Source of the DNA: Bifiguratus adelaidae
Taxonomy: Eukaryota; Mucoromycota; Endogonomycetes; Endogonales
Assembly: GCA_002261195.1 (NCBI GenBank)
Contig: MVBO01000004.1
Location: 365,114 to 416,732, forward strand
DNA length: 51,619 bases
Reading direction: 5' to 3'
Shown here: positions 15,831-26,108 of the stretch, piece by piece
Layout of the letters: every line of letters starts with the position of its first letter
Numbering within the stretch: position 1 is the stretch's first letter
Position numbers and translations under genes: made by a program
Notes under the pieces: generated by a model
Database searches by the model: none
What the model saw: only the letters and a program-made list of their open reading frames with translations
What the model was told of the DNA's origin: nothing

Positions 15831-17116
15831 ATGTCATTTACTACTACATCCTCCTCCTCCTCTTCATGGATGGACGCATCCTATCTATGGCTCGCACTCT
15901 ACTTTATCCTCAACCTCTCCATCACCCTCTACACCAAACTAGTATTGAACGACTTCAAGTTTCCATGGACAGTGTCTGCGGTGCACATGTTGTTTGGCAC
16001 GTTTGGCAGTTGGACATTTTACAAGATGGGCGTCTTTTTACCTGCAAAGTTGGGTGAGCGAGAGAGTTTGGTCATGTTGGCCTTTTCTGTCTTGTACACC
16101 ATCAATATTGCCATTAGTAATGTTTCCTTGTAAGTGGTCGTCATGATGGCTGGACCAGTTTGCACTGACGCTTTTTCCCTTTTTGCTTTTGTCACGGTGA
16201 TAGATTCATGGTCACTGTACCGGTAAGTCGAGATATAGAGGGACACGCTATGCAGATCATGAACTCATGAGAACCGACTGGGTCCAGTTTCATCAAGTCG
16301 TGCGTGCCATGACGCCCGTATTCACCGTCATTTTATCCATCATGTTTTTAAAAAAGTCATTCTCCGGCATGACCTATCTTTCCCTCCTGCCCGTCGTGGC
16401 TGGCGTGGTCTTTGCGACCTTTGGTGACTTTGATTTCACGCCCCTGGGTAAGGAAAAGAAGGGGGGCGCAGCCGCGCATGATGGGGGAGGGTGCACTCAT
16501 ACATGGACTGACGATTTGCCATGCTTAGGATTCTTTCTGACCATCCTGGGTGCTGTTTTAGCCGCGGCCAAGACGGTCGTCACCAACAGAGTTCAAGTTG
16601 GACGATTAAAACTCCACCCACTCGATCTCTTGCTGCGCATGTCACCCTTGGCTTTTGTGCAAGACATCATTTACGCCTACCTCACGGGCGAACTCCATCA
16701 AGTCCGTACCTTTGTTCACACTCAAATGACCTGGGGCCTCTTTTTGGCCCTCTTGATCAACGGCGTTATGGCCTTCTTTCTCAACGTCGTCTCCTTTACC
16801 GCCAACAAAAAGACCAGTGCACTCACCATGACCGTAGCCGGCAACGTCAAGCAAGTCTTGACGATTGTGCTTTCCTTTGTCATCTGGAACTTGCAGGTCA
16901 CGTTCTTGAAGACGGTCGGCATCATCCTGACCCTCATTGGAGGCGCCTGGTACACGTAAGTGGCGTAACGTCTGACACAGAAATGGCCGTCGATTGAATC
17001 ATCCCCCTCCTAGGCGCGTCGAACAACTTGAAAAAAATACATCCCAAGCCTCCAATTCCACCAATCGTCGACCTCTATTACCCACCGTCAATGAAGAAGT
17101 GATGGACGTGAAGTGA
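15831..17116 (+). CDS. TPT/DMT-family transporter (SLC35-like)
   Basis: Drug/metabolite superfamily carrier of the triose-phosphate translocator family, probably a Golgi or ER nucleotide-sugar or related exchanger. Visible features: helix 1 after a Ser-rich N-terminus (YLWLALYFILNLSITLYTK), FHQVVRAMTPVFTVILS, a repeated half from LTILGAVLAAAKTVVTNR, and the diagnostic TANKKTSALTMTVAGNVKQ near the C-terminus followed by WYTRVEQ. Four introns occur; one at about 16131-16201 leaves a tiny exon (FMVTVP) before the next intron. About 350 residues, normal for the family. It ends 127 bp before the NC2-alpha start on the same strand. Substrate specificity is unknown. Confidence 0.87.
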
Positions 17117-17242
17117 ATTGATAGTGTTTGTTAGAATCCCCATGTGTCCTGCTCTTCCTCCTGCGAATCGGAATTGGAGGGGAATATATACACCATCATA
17201 GACCGATTTACCTATTATTTTTTCTGCTTGCGCGTTGTCAGT

Positions 17243-17702
17243 ATGAAAAAGAAGTATAGCAACAAGACGAAATTCCCCGTGGTAAGTTGCACCCTCATGA
17301 GACAACCTACGCTCCTTTGCTTACCACACATGGAGGCGCGAATCAAAAAGATTATGCAGATGGATGAAGATGTCGGCAAGGTGGCCCAAGCGACACCCGT
17401 CCTCATTTGTAAGTTTGCCTGCATTCAACAGAAGGGAGGTATTGACAGAGGTACAGCTAAAGCGTTGGAGCTCTTTATGCAAGACTTGATTGATAAAGCG
17501 TGTCAAGAAACACGGGCAAGAAACGCCAAACGACTGGCGGTTTCGCACCTGTAAGGAGGACATGGACTTTGACTTGTGCTAAGGCCTCTTTAGGAAACGC
17601 ACGATTGAGACGACGGAAGAATTTGATTTTCTCAAGGACATGGTGGCGGCTGTGCCTGATCCTGTAGAGGGCAATGGCCGCAAGAAGGCCAAGGACGTGT
17701 AA
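17243..17702 (+). CDS. BUR6: NC2-alpha (DRAP1/Bur6) transcription regulator
   Basis: Histone-fold subunit of negative cofactor 2, which binds TBP on DNA together with NC2-beta/Dr1. Spliced sequence reads [13 protein letters not shown], then [19 protein letters not shown], then [17 protein letters not shown], then [15 protein letters not shown] and [14 protein letters not shown], a clear H2A-like fold with the NC2-alpha tail. Three short introns (for example 17409-17456, whose removal restores the Ser codon in LISKAL). About 105 residues: a minimal NC2-alpha without the long C-terminal extensions of animal DRAP1. Ends 60 bp from the convergent ataxin-10 stop. Confidence 0.92.
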
Positions 17703-17761
17703 ATAGAGTGCCGAATGGCATATGTATGATAGGGTCAGTCATTTTAACCATTTTGTGGACG

Positions 17762-19982
17762 TCATGGGGCGCGTGATAGCTTGACACCGTGTCCGTCGGG
17801 TGTCAGGTCGGTGCGGATACCCAATTCTTGCAATACGGGATGTTGTTGCGTTTCGATCGGCTGCAGGTCTCGTATAAAGGCTTGATTTTGGGGATTGTTG
17901 ATGACAAGATTGCGGATGGCCAGAATGGCATATTCTCGTATATCTATGGGAGTGAGAACAAATCACTTGGATGAGCAATGCGCGGTACTTACATGGGTTA
18001 CGGTCGTCAATGTTGCATTGATTGAGGATCAGCAAGAGGCCACCCTCTTCACGGACCTGCAAACACAACAGCGTTTGGGTCAGTCCATGATCCATGATAC
18101 AGGGTGCTTGCCAGAACACTTGCCATATCTTGCACTTGCTTGGACCCATTGGCGACGTTTCCTATGATCTTGACGACATCTCGCTTGACGTTGGCAAAAC
18201 CAGCCAAGCCTTGACCTACATCGCCTTCTTGGAGGCCTTGGGAGGACATGGATTTGGTTAGGCGAGGCAATGTTTGATCTGCTTCTTTCAGTAATCCTAC
18301 ACATTAAATGAGTGTCAACGCAATGTGGCCTTATTCCTGTGGACATTCCACTTACCCAGAAGAGCTTGAATGAGCCCTTGATCCATCCAGCATTGCCTGA
18401 TCGCTTCGGTTTCCTTGTCACTTGAGGCGAAATGCCGATAACCAAAGATTTGAAGAAGTAGAATGAGGGTGGAATAGAGGATAGAGGTATCGTCAATGGA
18501 GATGGAAGATGTGGAAGGCGATGTGGATACGGCATCTGCGCTTATGATGACATTGGTTGACGCCGGATAGAGTTGGTGCATGAGTTTAATGACTTGGGAT
18601 GAGATGGTTTTAAACAAGGGAATCAAGGCTTGACACGTTTCTAGATTCGGTTCCGTTTCTCTTCCGTCATTCTGTGATTGAGATTGATAGATTTTGGCGT
18701 CAAAGACCTTCAACAAGGCATGCAAGGATGATGAAATGTCTTTCGTGCTCTTATGGCTGCGTCAAGTGATTTAAAGGTCAGCGCAAAGCTTAAGAGACAT
18801 GACATGGACCTACCCATTATCTCGTGCATCGTTCAATAACGAGACGAAAAGCCCGTCGTCGATCAAGCTACCTAAGATCTTGAAGCTGCAACACGGAGAT
18901 GCCTGAGTGTCTACTATGATAACGAAGCATCTGTTTCGTTGTCTACCTCAACTCAAACTGTCGCGAGCTTTCGCTGCTCGAAAGATCTTCCATGGAATCG
19001 AGAATCTGCCGTATCACCTCCTTTCCACCCTCGGATGTCATTAGATCTCGCCTGCAGCGAATGTATGAATGAGATGCATATCAAAATGTAAATCAGTAAA
19101 TCCCACCTTCGCTGCGGACGGGCTTGGATGAGGTTGAGCAAGATCATCAATGTCACAAATCCGACATCTTCCTTGTAGTTCAGGAGTCTACCCCGGGTTA
19201 ATTAAACATTGGCCATTGCATAAGCACGAAGCCTCACCTCTTGAAATCAACCATGTGCCGTTTCACAAAGAATCTCTCCCATAGAACGTCTTGAACTGCG
19301 TCATTCGCCGTCAATTCATTGGCAATGACTTGAGCCGCCGTCTTGACGAGCATCAACGCTGCAGGATAAATAAGTCCAGAGCCTATGACCCTCTGACACC
19401 CCTGTCATACCTTCCGGATCGGTATGCATTTCATACATCTTGATGAGGTTCTCGGCACATTCGTGGATTCCCGCGGCACTGTTAAGACAACGAGCCATCA
19501 ATCACAGTTCTGGTCAAAAGCATGGCAAATGTATCCCGAAGAGAAGCCAATTCACGTATACTGCCTCAAAAATGAGACTTGAAACTCACCATGCACACGC
19601 CTGATTCTCTGGTGCATGCGCCAACAGGTTCCGACACAATCTCAAGAGGTACAATGACACCTCCTGCTCTATAGGAGCAGTCGTCGCCTTAGTTAAGGCG
19701 GAAGCGAGGGCGGTCCAAGCTCCACGGTTTTCCGACGTTTGACCAAGACTTGGACCAGTGGCAAAGTAAGCACTGCATGGGATGGAACCACGACTTTAAA
19801 GGACCGAAACCTATGGCTGTGGTGAACGGCAGCGCTTACCGAAATGAGGTGTCTGATCTCGCCCTTTCTATAGCCTTTGGCAATTCCTCCAACAGCTGTC
19901 GCACATCCTGCGGTGATTGGTCTGCTGGAACTGTCGAGTACCGAGTGACTAGCGGAATGACATAGCCAGCCAACTCCGCCAT
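17762..19982 (-). CDS. ATXN10: Ataxin-10 homologue
   Basis: Armadillo-like protein of the Atxn10 family, implicated in cytokinesis and signalling in animals; its fungal role is poorly known. The start MAELAGYVIPLVTRYST is followed by about ten small exons of helical repeat sequence. The diagnostic Ataxin-10 domain is at the C-terminus: GGLLLILNQCNIDDRNPYIR and REYAILAIRNLVINNPQNQ, joined across an intron near 17945-17995 that restores the Tyr codon. It ends GVKLSRAP-stop. A low-complexity Ser/Thr stretch lies near 18500-18540. Exon borders in the 18750-19700 part are approximate. Family call rests mainly on the C-terminal domain. Confidence 0.82.
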
Positions 19983-20175
19983 GGGTCAAACAATGGAACA
20001 GTAAAAATGGCCGAGAATAGCAACAATTGTCACTCGACGGCTTTTCTGTAAGTCTATTCATTGAATGGGATAAACCAAAGAGAGGCTTGATAGTATCTTG
20101 TTATCTAAAGACAAGCGACAACACTAAAGGACCACATGCTCCATGGTGTTGTCTAGCATACAATTACAAAATCAA

Positions 20176-22109
20176 TTACAGGGCATTGGGCGACAAAGAT
20201 TCATCCTCGGGATGGGTCTCCACATAGTTGGAAAGGTCCTCTGGAGTGGAAGTGCTCGTCAAGGAGTCAAGACCGGCGTTTGCAAAGTTGCCAGATTCAA
20301 ACTCCTCGGGGGTAAGCCCATACTGAGCTAGGTAGGCCGCAATGTTTTCATACCTGTCATGCACGTCATTGACACGATCCAGGATGTCATCATAGGACTT
20401 TTGATGGTTGGCAAGAGCCGAAAGTTGAGGGTTCTGCGCAACTAGCTCAGATCTAGTTGTCTGAGGAGTGTACAAAGTGTTTGGTGCGGAGGTGGATGGA
20501 ATGAGATCAGAGCCGAGATCAAAATTGAAGTTAGCAGGGTTGTTGGTATTGTCAGACAAAGAGTTGGCGAGATCAGGGAAATATGCCTGGAAATCGGGCA
20601 GGCTCCCTGGAATGTTGCCGGCGGGCATGGAAGGCAATATTGGAGGCGCTGAAGACATGTTCATGAGAAGTTGCTGTATTTGCGGGTCCAAATCGATTGA
20701 AGCATTTTCTGCCAAGGGCGCAGCGTTAGAACATCCATCAGTACACAGAAAGGCATCACACATACGATTAGATAAGTCATTAGGCAGAAAATGCGCATTC
20801 GCCCTGGCAAGTGCCAGCGCATCTTGTGCTTCCGGCTGAGCCGCTTTCGTTTGCGCGTTGCCGTTAGGCTTATCGTAGCTGCCACTCTTCTTCCTTTTAC
20901 CTTGCCGAGTATCGATATGGACAACATCTTCCTCCTCCTCCTCCTCGTCAGAGACTGAGGTGCGCTTTGTGCCACGCTTCGCAAATTTGCCTTCACTGTC
21001 ATCGTCAACGATCATACCGTTGTCAAGCATCAATCGCCTCTTCCGTGGGGGAGCAAGAGCTCGCTTGCGGTCATGACTGTAAACACTGGCCAGGAAGCGC
21101 AATATCTTATTGATCATGTCTTCCAGACTTCGATTCTTTTCTTGCGCCGACAGTGTTTCATGCCATAAAAGTCGGTTGTCGTTTTTGATGGCATTGAGAT
21201 CCTGATTGATGGCATCTTGTTGTCGTTTGATTGCCTGAAACTCCGAAATGATGCTGGCAACATCTAACGTCGCTCTATTGGCTGGAAAAGTGCCTGGTAC
21301 TGCAAGCTCATGTTCATGTCCCTCCTTGCCCTTCTTTCTAGTAACAAATCTGAGTCGCTCTGGTTTACCGCGTTGAAAATTCGGATTGCTGAATTCCCAT
21401 TCTTCAGATCCGGTATCTGTAGACAATACCCCTTGTTGCAAATGAGGAACCTTTCGAAAGCCATACATGTTAAGCTGGCGGACAAACGAGGAGAAGTTGT
21501 TGTGCTTGAAAAATGTCGGCAACACTTCTTTTCCAAATTGATCCTGTCGCGTCACTGTTAAGCGAATCACGTGGAGTTAGCAACACCATAAAGAGCGCGT
21601 TACGCGGTTACATACCTATGAACGACTTGCCGTCCTTGGACCAGTGGATGAGATGATTTGTTTTAGGATCCTCAACCATGCTGCGGTTCAATGAGTGCAT
21701 TGGTTGTCGATCAGGAGATGGCAAAGGCATTAACTTACCTGTACAGCTTGTTCAAGAAGGCAGGCACGGGCTTTTGGGATTCTGCACTAGTGTCTTCATC
21801 TTTGACTGACTTTTCGCTATGCGACATGGGTGATTGCATCGTATCAGAGGCAGGAGCGGAAGTCGGTGTCGTCTTTTCGATGCTTTGTTCCCGCGAACTT
21901 TGAGGTTCAGTAACGACGGGTGGAACGCTCGACAAACTATCAGTCAAGAAAGGAAAAAGACTGACCCCTGTTGACACAGCCGGGAGCTGAACAGAACCTG
22001 GAGCACAAAGGCTCGTTGTAGGCAGTTGTATGTGCGAGGGCAAGGGTGCGATCTGTGGTTGCGCGGGTGCCGGTGACAAACGACGAGATGTAGTTTTACC
22101 TTTCACCAT
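20176..22109 (-). CDS. HSF1: Heat shock transcription factor (HSF)
   Basis: Trimeric activator that binds nGAAn repeats in heat-shock promoters. A Pro/Ser-rich N-terminus of about 110 residues precedes the DNA-binding domain, which begins PVPAFLNKLYRMVEDP and continues through HLIHWSKDGKSF, TFFKHNNFSSFVRQLNMYGF and RFVTRKKGKEG. Two introns cut the domain (about 21555-21615 and 21680-21738). A heptad-repeat trimerisation region follows (about 21080-21260, rich in Gln/Asn/Leu), then a basic segment, an acidic Glu run and a long Asn/Ser/Pro-rich activation region. A 57-nt stretch at 20709-20765 has full intron signals yet stays open, listed separately. Without it the protein is about 580 residues. 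Two telomere-type repeats lie about 150 bp upstream of the start. Confidence 0.93.
20709..20765 (-). other. Frame-neutral 57-nt intron in HSF
   Basis: On the coding strand it begins GTATGT, has CTAAC about 20 nt before its end and closes with CAG. It is 57 nt long (19 codons) with no stop in frame. Removing it joins DLSN to QNASIDLDPQ. Its translation is Cys-rich and unlike its surroundings, which favours a real intron whose retention would insert 19 residues. Confidence 0.75.
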
Positions 22110-22254
22110 GCCATGTAACTCTTAGATACACGGCAAAGACTATTATAGACTGTCTGCGAGGACGGAGAAAAGCTGCGAATGGAACGAATGCTTTGCGCCG
22201 TTGACGTTTGCGCTACCTTTTTTTCCTCTAGGAGAAGCCCTCAATTTTACGGTG

Positions 22255-22266
22255 CCCTAACCCTAA
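22255..22266 (-). promoter_or_regulatory. Double telomere-type repeat upstream of HSF
   Basis: The plus strand reads CCCTAACCCTAA, so the HSF sense strand reads TTAGGGTTAGGG, about 146 bp before the HSF start codon. Such teloboxes bind TRF/Tbf1-like factors in other fungi and plants. It also lies 78 bp from the stop of the upstream RNA-binding protein gene. Confidence 0.6.
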
Positions 22267-22343
22267 TGTTCTGCGCATTTCCATCTCACATTTGTTCATT
22301 CGCTGCCATTGAACCATGCTTACAATACACGTATCCCATATAT

Positions 22344-25207
22344 TCAAGAGCTTTGTCCATCGCTCTTGCCCTGATCTAAGCCCCAAACCTTCCCATATGT
22401 ACTTGCAGTTCTGTCAGCGTCGTTTGCGCCATCCTCTCCTCCATCATCCAATTCACTCCCAGAATAGCTACTTTGTAAGCTAAGTGATCCAATACTTGAA
22501 GCCAGATGGCTCAAACTGAGGTTAGGTAGACCCTGCGGCTGCTTTCCATTGCGTTGTCCGTGAGCATTGGTTGAAGAACCTCGACTGTAGGGTTGAAAGA
22601 GGGGTGAAGCAGGACGCGGAGAGGGTTGACGTGGTATTGTGGACGCGCCGCTACCCACAGCTAGGCCGCTACCGATACTACCAGCGGCTGGTGGCGGCGG
22701 ACGTGTGGATCGATAGCCTGATCCCACGGAGCTCACTGGACTAAGGGACGCCGTCGAGGGTAAGGCACCGGAATGAGACAAGAGTGCGGTCGCTGGATCG
22801 TGTTGTGAGGTATCACGTGATTGTAGACTATTAAGGGAACTCAAGCCTGGTAAGGAGTTGGAAAGATGCTGTTGACGACGTTTCAGAAATGGAGAGGAAG
22901 GTCGATGTGTTAAGAGTTCTTCGCTCAATGCTTCGGCCAATTTGGATTGTGCAGAGTTAGTGCTTCCACCAAAGCTGGTCACCGAGCCAAGATCTGAGGT
23001 TGAAGGGTGGGTGCGACTGATGCCCAGCCACTCACTGTCCGTCCGATTGTCTTCAGCGTTTTGCTCGTCATCGTAGGCGGAAGGCCCATCACCAGCGTCT
23101 GGTTGGTCTATGCCGAGCGACGCATACATTCCTAAAGCTGCTGGATGTAAACCTGAGCTACCAACGCTGTAGCCAAGTCGTTGCAAAGACAGGGCGTCGA
23201 GCGGTTCGTGACCAAATAATCCTTCATGTCCGAAAGCTTGCGCACCACCGTACAGGTCACTGGAAGACTCTCCTTGATTTACATCGACATTTGGCATACT
23301 GAACGGCAGCCGCTCTGCAAAACCTTGTCCCAAGGTTGTCCGGACGCCAAAATTCATATCGTTCGGAAGGCCAAACAGCTGATCTGCACCAAAAGTCCCT
23401 AGCTGCCCGGTTGCGGCAGATGGCATCATGAAGGACGACGAACCGTACATCAAGCCGCTGTTGAACACCTGGCTCGTGTTGCCTCCTCCCCCTGATTTGT
23501 TGGATGTGGATGCATATTTGTCCATGCGTACGCGAAGCGGTCGACCGTGAAATTCATACCCATCGTACATGGCTACCGGCGTTTAGTACAGGTCACCAAG
23601 ACATAAACCTTTGTCCTACCTATGGCATTCAAAGCATCCGCTACCGTTGCGTACAGAACTGTTCCAAATCCGCGACTGCGTCCGTCTGGTGCGTGTGCGA
23701 TATCGGCTCGAAGAATATTGCCAGCGTTTCTGAACAAGTCTTTCAAGTCCTACATGGCAAATCGTATTTTATCCCTTTTTCGGCCTGCCTGTAGCGAGCT
23801 TACCTGCCACTGAATGTTGAAGCTCAGCTAAAGAACGTCATGGTTAGGTAAAGGATATGAACATAGAATAACAGCACAACCACTCACGTTTCCAACAAAA
23901 AGCTGGCGACCCATACTTCCTTGATTTTGCATGGACATCAACGGCTATACATTGTAAGCTACAGTGGCCAGACAAGGATGTGCAGATTCTAGCTTACGTT
24001 TTCCATACCACCATAATACAGGTAATTTTGATGGTTAAGCGATGCTAGAGGGTTATCCAATGCGCCTTGCTGGTTGTGAGACTCAACGGGTGGAAAGTCA
24101 TTGGCGTATCGTGGGTTCGTAAGAGGATAGGATGACAGCGATGTATCAAGGCCATCGCCTTTAGGATGATCTGCTCCGAAAGGAAGCTGTGAGATCAACG
24201 TAGGACCCTGCCCTGTTGAAGCCAAACGCGGATCAGATGTTGGACGTAGCACCGACATTTGATGTAGCATGCCTCCGAAATCATCTGATAACACCTCAAG
24301 CCGACCAGCGCTTCGGCCACCTACGCCTTCAGGGAGATCAGACAATTTGGGATTGGAAAAGTCGGCTTGCCAGGATTGTGCCAAAGGATCAATATATCCT
24401 CGATCTTCCCGAACTTCAAGGATGCGACCTTGCCATTCAAAGCGATTGAACATATCTTGGAACGTTCAGTACTCACGAATAATCATCCGAGCGACATCAA
24501 ACTGTACTCACCTATCGCTTGCTTTGCGGATTCAAAAGACGCAAACAGCACAGTGCCATGCCCTTTCGACCTATGATCTGGTCCCAAGGCAACATCAGCT
24601 CTCAAAATCGGACCAGCTTGCCGAAATAGATCTTTGAGATCCTGCCATCGAACACGAAAGGGTAACTAGTAATGAGAAAAAGGTTCGCGGATCAGACCGA
24701 GCAAATTCATTCTGTTGCACGTAAACCTACGTTTCCTACAAATAATTGTCGCGGAAGTGGACGAGGCATAACTTGTTGCAAACCGGAGAATAGCATATCT
24801 GGATCCGTCTCCTGCCATGAGGTGTTGGAGGATTGACATGGTACATTAGGCTGCTGTTGCGCGGTTCCGGGATTGGTGGATAATCGTTGCGGATTGACAC
24901 TAGGCGTCCCATCATCTGTTGCATTGTCATCATTGTCTGGTCGGTCTGATAGGGTGCTTTGAGGTAGGGAATCGGCGTTGGAATGAGAAGCTTCTACTTG
25001 CCGGCGGTCCGAGTCTTTGTTTGTGATGATGGTTGGTTCGAGTTCAGGATGATGATCATGGTTCTCCATGTGATGCGTCGTCGGAGTGACGATGTGGTTG
25101 CTATGCCCGGACTGCTGAGTCAACAACGTCTGAGATTTGACGTCCAGTTCTGGTCTGTAGGTGTCCGTATCGTTCGAGTCGTTCTGTGAGGCGTTAACAA
25201 TTGACAT
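22344..25207 (-). CDS. Two-RRM RNA-binding protein
   Basis: Probable mRNA-binding protein resembling the Gbp2/Hrb1 style of fungal RRM proteins. A 155-residue hydrophilic N-terminus (Asn/Asp/Gln/Ser-rich) precedes RRM1: RQLFVGN, then WQDLKDLFRQAGPILRADVA, then GHGTVLFASFESA. A spacer of about 150 residues leads to RRM2, which closely repeats RRM1: RQLFVGNLSFNIQWQDLKDL, then RNAGNILRADIAHAPDGRSR and GFGTVLYATVADALNAI. A long Ser/Gly/Pro-rich C-terminus of about 390 residues ends DQGKSDGQSS. About six introns, mostly inside the RRMs. The near identity of the two RRMs around WQDLKDLFR suggests an internal duplication. The long disordered tail would suit granule-forming proteins, but that is inference. 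Confidence 0.85.
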
Positions 25208-26108
25208 GGAACGAGCAGGAGAGCGTCGTCAGTCCGGATCGCCGTCTTTCGGCCCGCAGTGGCGAGAACGATACGACGACCAATCGCGATGTGAAAAGAT
25301 TGCAATCGATGCACGCTCAGTTCGGTCGATAGTAGGATGGACGATTCGTTCAAGCGCAGAAGCAGGATCAAGAAGGTCAGACTCTGCTTATTTTCACCAT
25401 TTATGAAGGTTGTTCTGTCAGCGAAAGAGAGTCGGCCCAATACCTGCTCCCGAGGTTATCCGGAAGTAAGACTTTTTGCGGTGTGCTCAAAATACAAGTG
25501 GAGGTACCGTAGGGTGTGCTGATGCGGAGCAGTATCAAGCGCTGCAATACAAGTTGTCAAGAAGGCTAGCGCGCTCGTAAAAAGCGGTAAGCAGAACAAG
25601 AGCTCAACCCCCGCACGACCGATGTCGCTAAAGGTCAATGATACTCCCATAAAAGGCAGGAGGCAGTCACCTTCGGGAGGTAGAACGTCTTTTCTTACAT
25701 CGCTGGCATTGCTTCATCCATGGAGAGGTGCATGGTGAGGATCACGAGTACCATCCATACAATACAGTTTTATGGCTGATCACCATGGGCAGCTCAGGCC
25801 TCTTTGTACGTTTGCATCACCATTGTATCCTAGACTTTGAACAGCTCTTTTTCGGCGGGATAACCGTCATGATTTACCTTCAGTGCATGAGATAAGACCA
25901 AGCCTGCTAGCGCATGCTTCCACGCTTCAATACCACACGCTGATTGCCTTATTGTCAAGCATGTGCATTGAAAAGCGCTTGTTCGAAATGGTCAAGGATT
26001 TCCTTATTTGGTGACCTATAAATCACCGCCCTCATTGCCATGGCAGAGCTTTCCGGTTCTTTTCTCTTGCTCTCTTGCTCTCGCTCTTCGCTAGTGGCAA
26101 AATAACCG
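25208..26108. other. Intergenic region, RRM gene to kinesin
   Basis: About 900 bp between two divergent start codons. No frame resembles a known protein. A TATA-like stretch (CTATAAAT, about 26014-26021) and a CT-rich tract (about 26060-26090) lie just upstream of the kinesin start and are its likely core promoter. The remainder probably holds the 5' leader and promoter of the RRM gene. Confidence 0.5.

Noticed and set aside
22255-22266. Telomere-type repeats as evidence of a chromosome end or fusion
   Set aside because: Only two units occur at each site, within ordinary promoters in a gene-dense region. A promoter telobox is the simpler reading.
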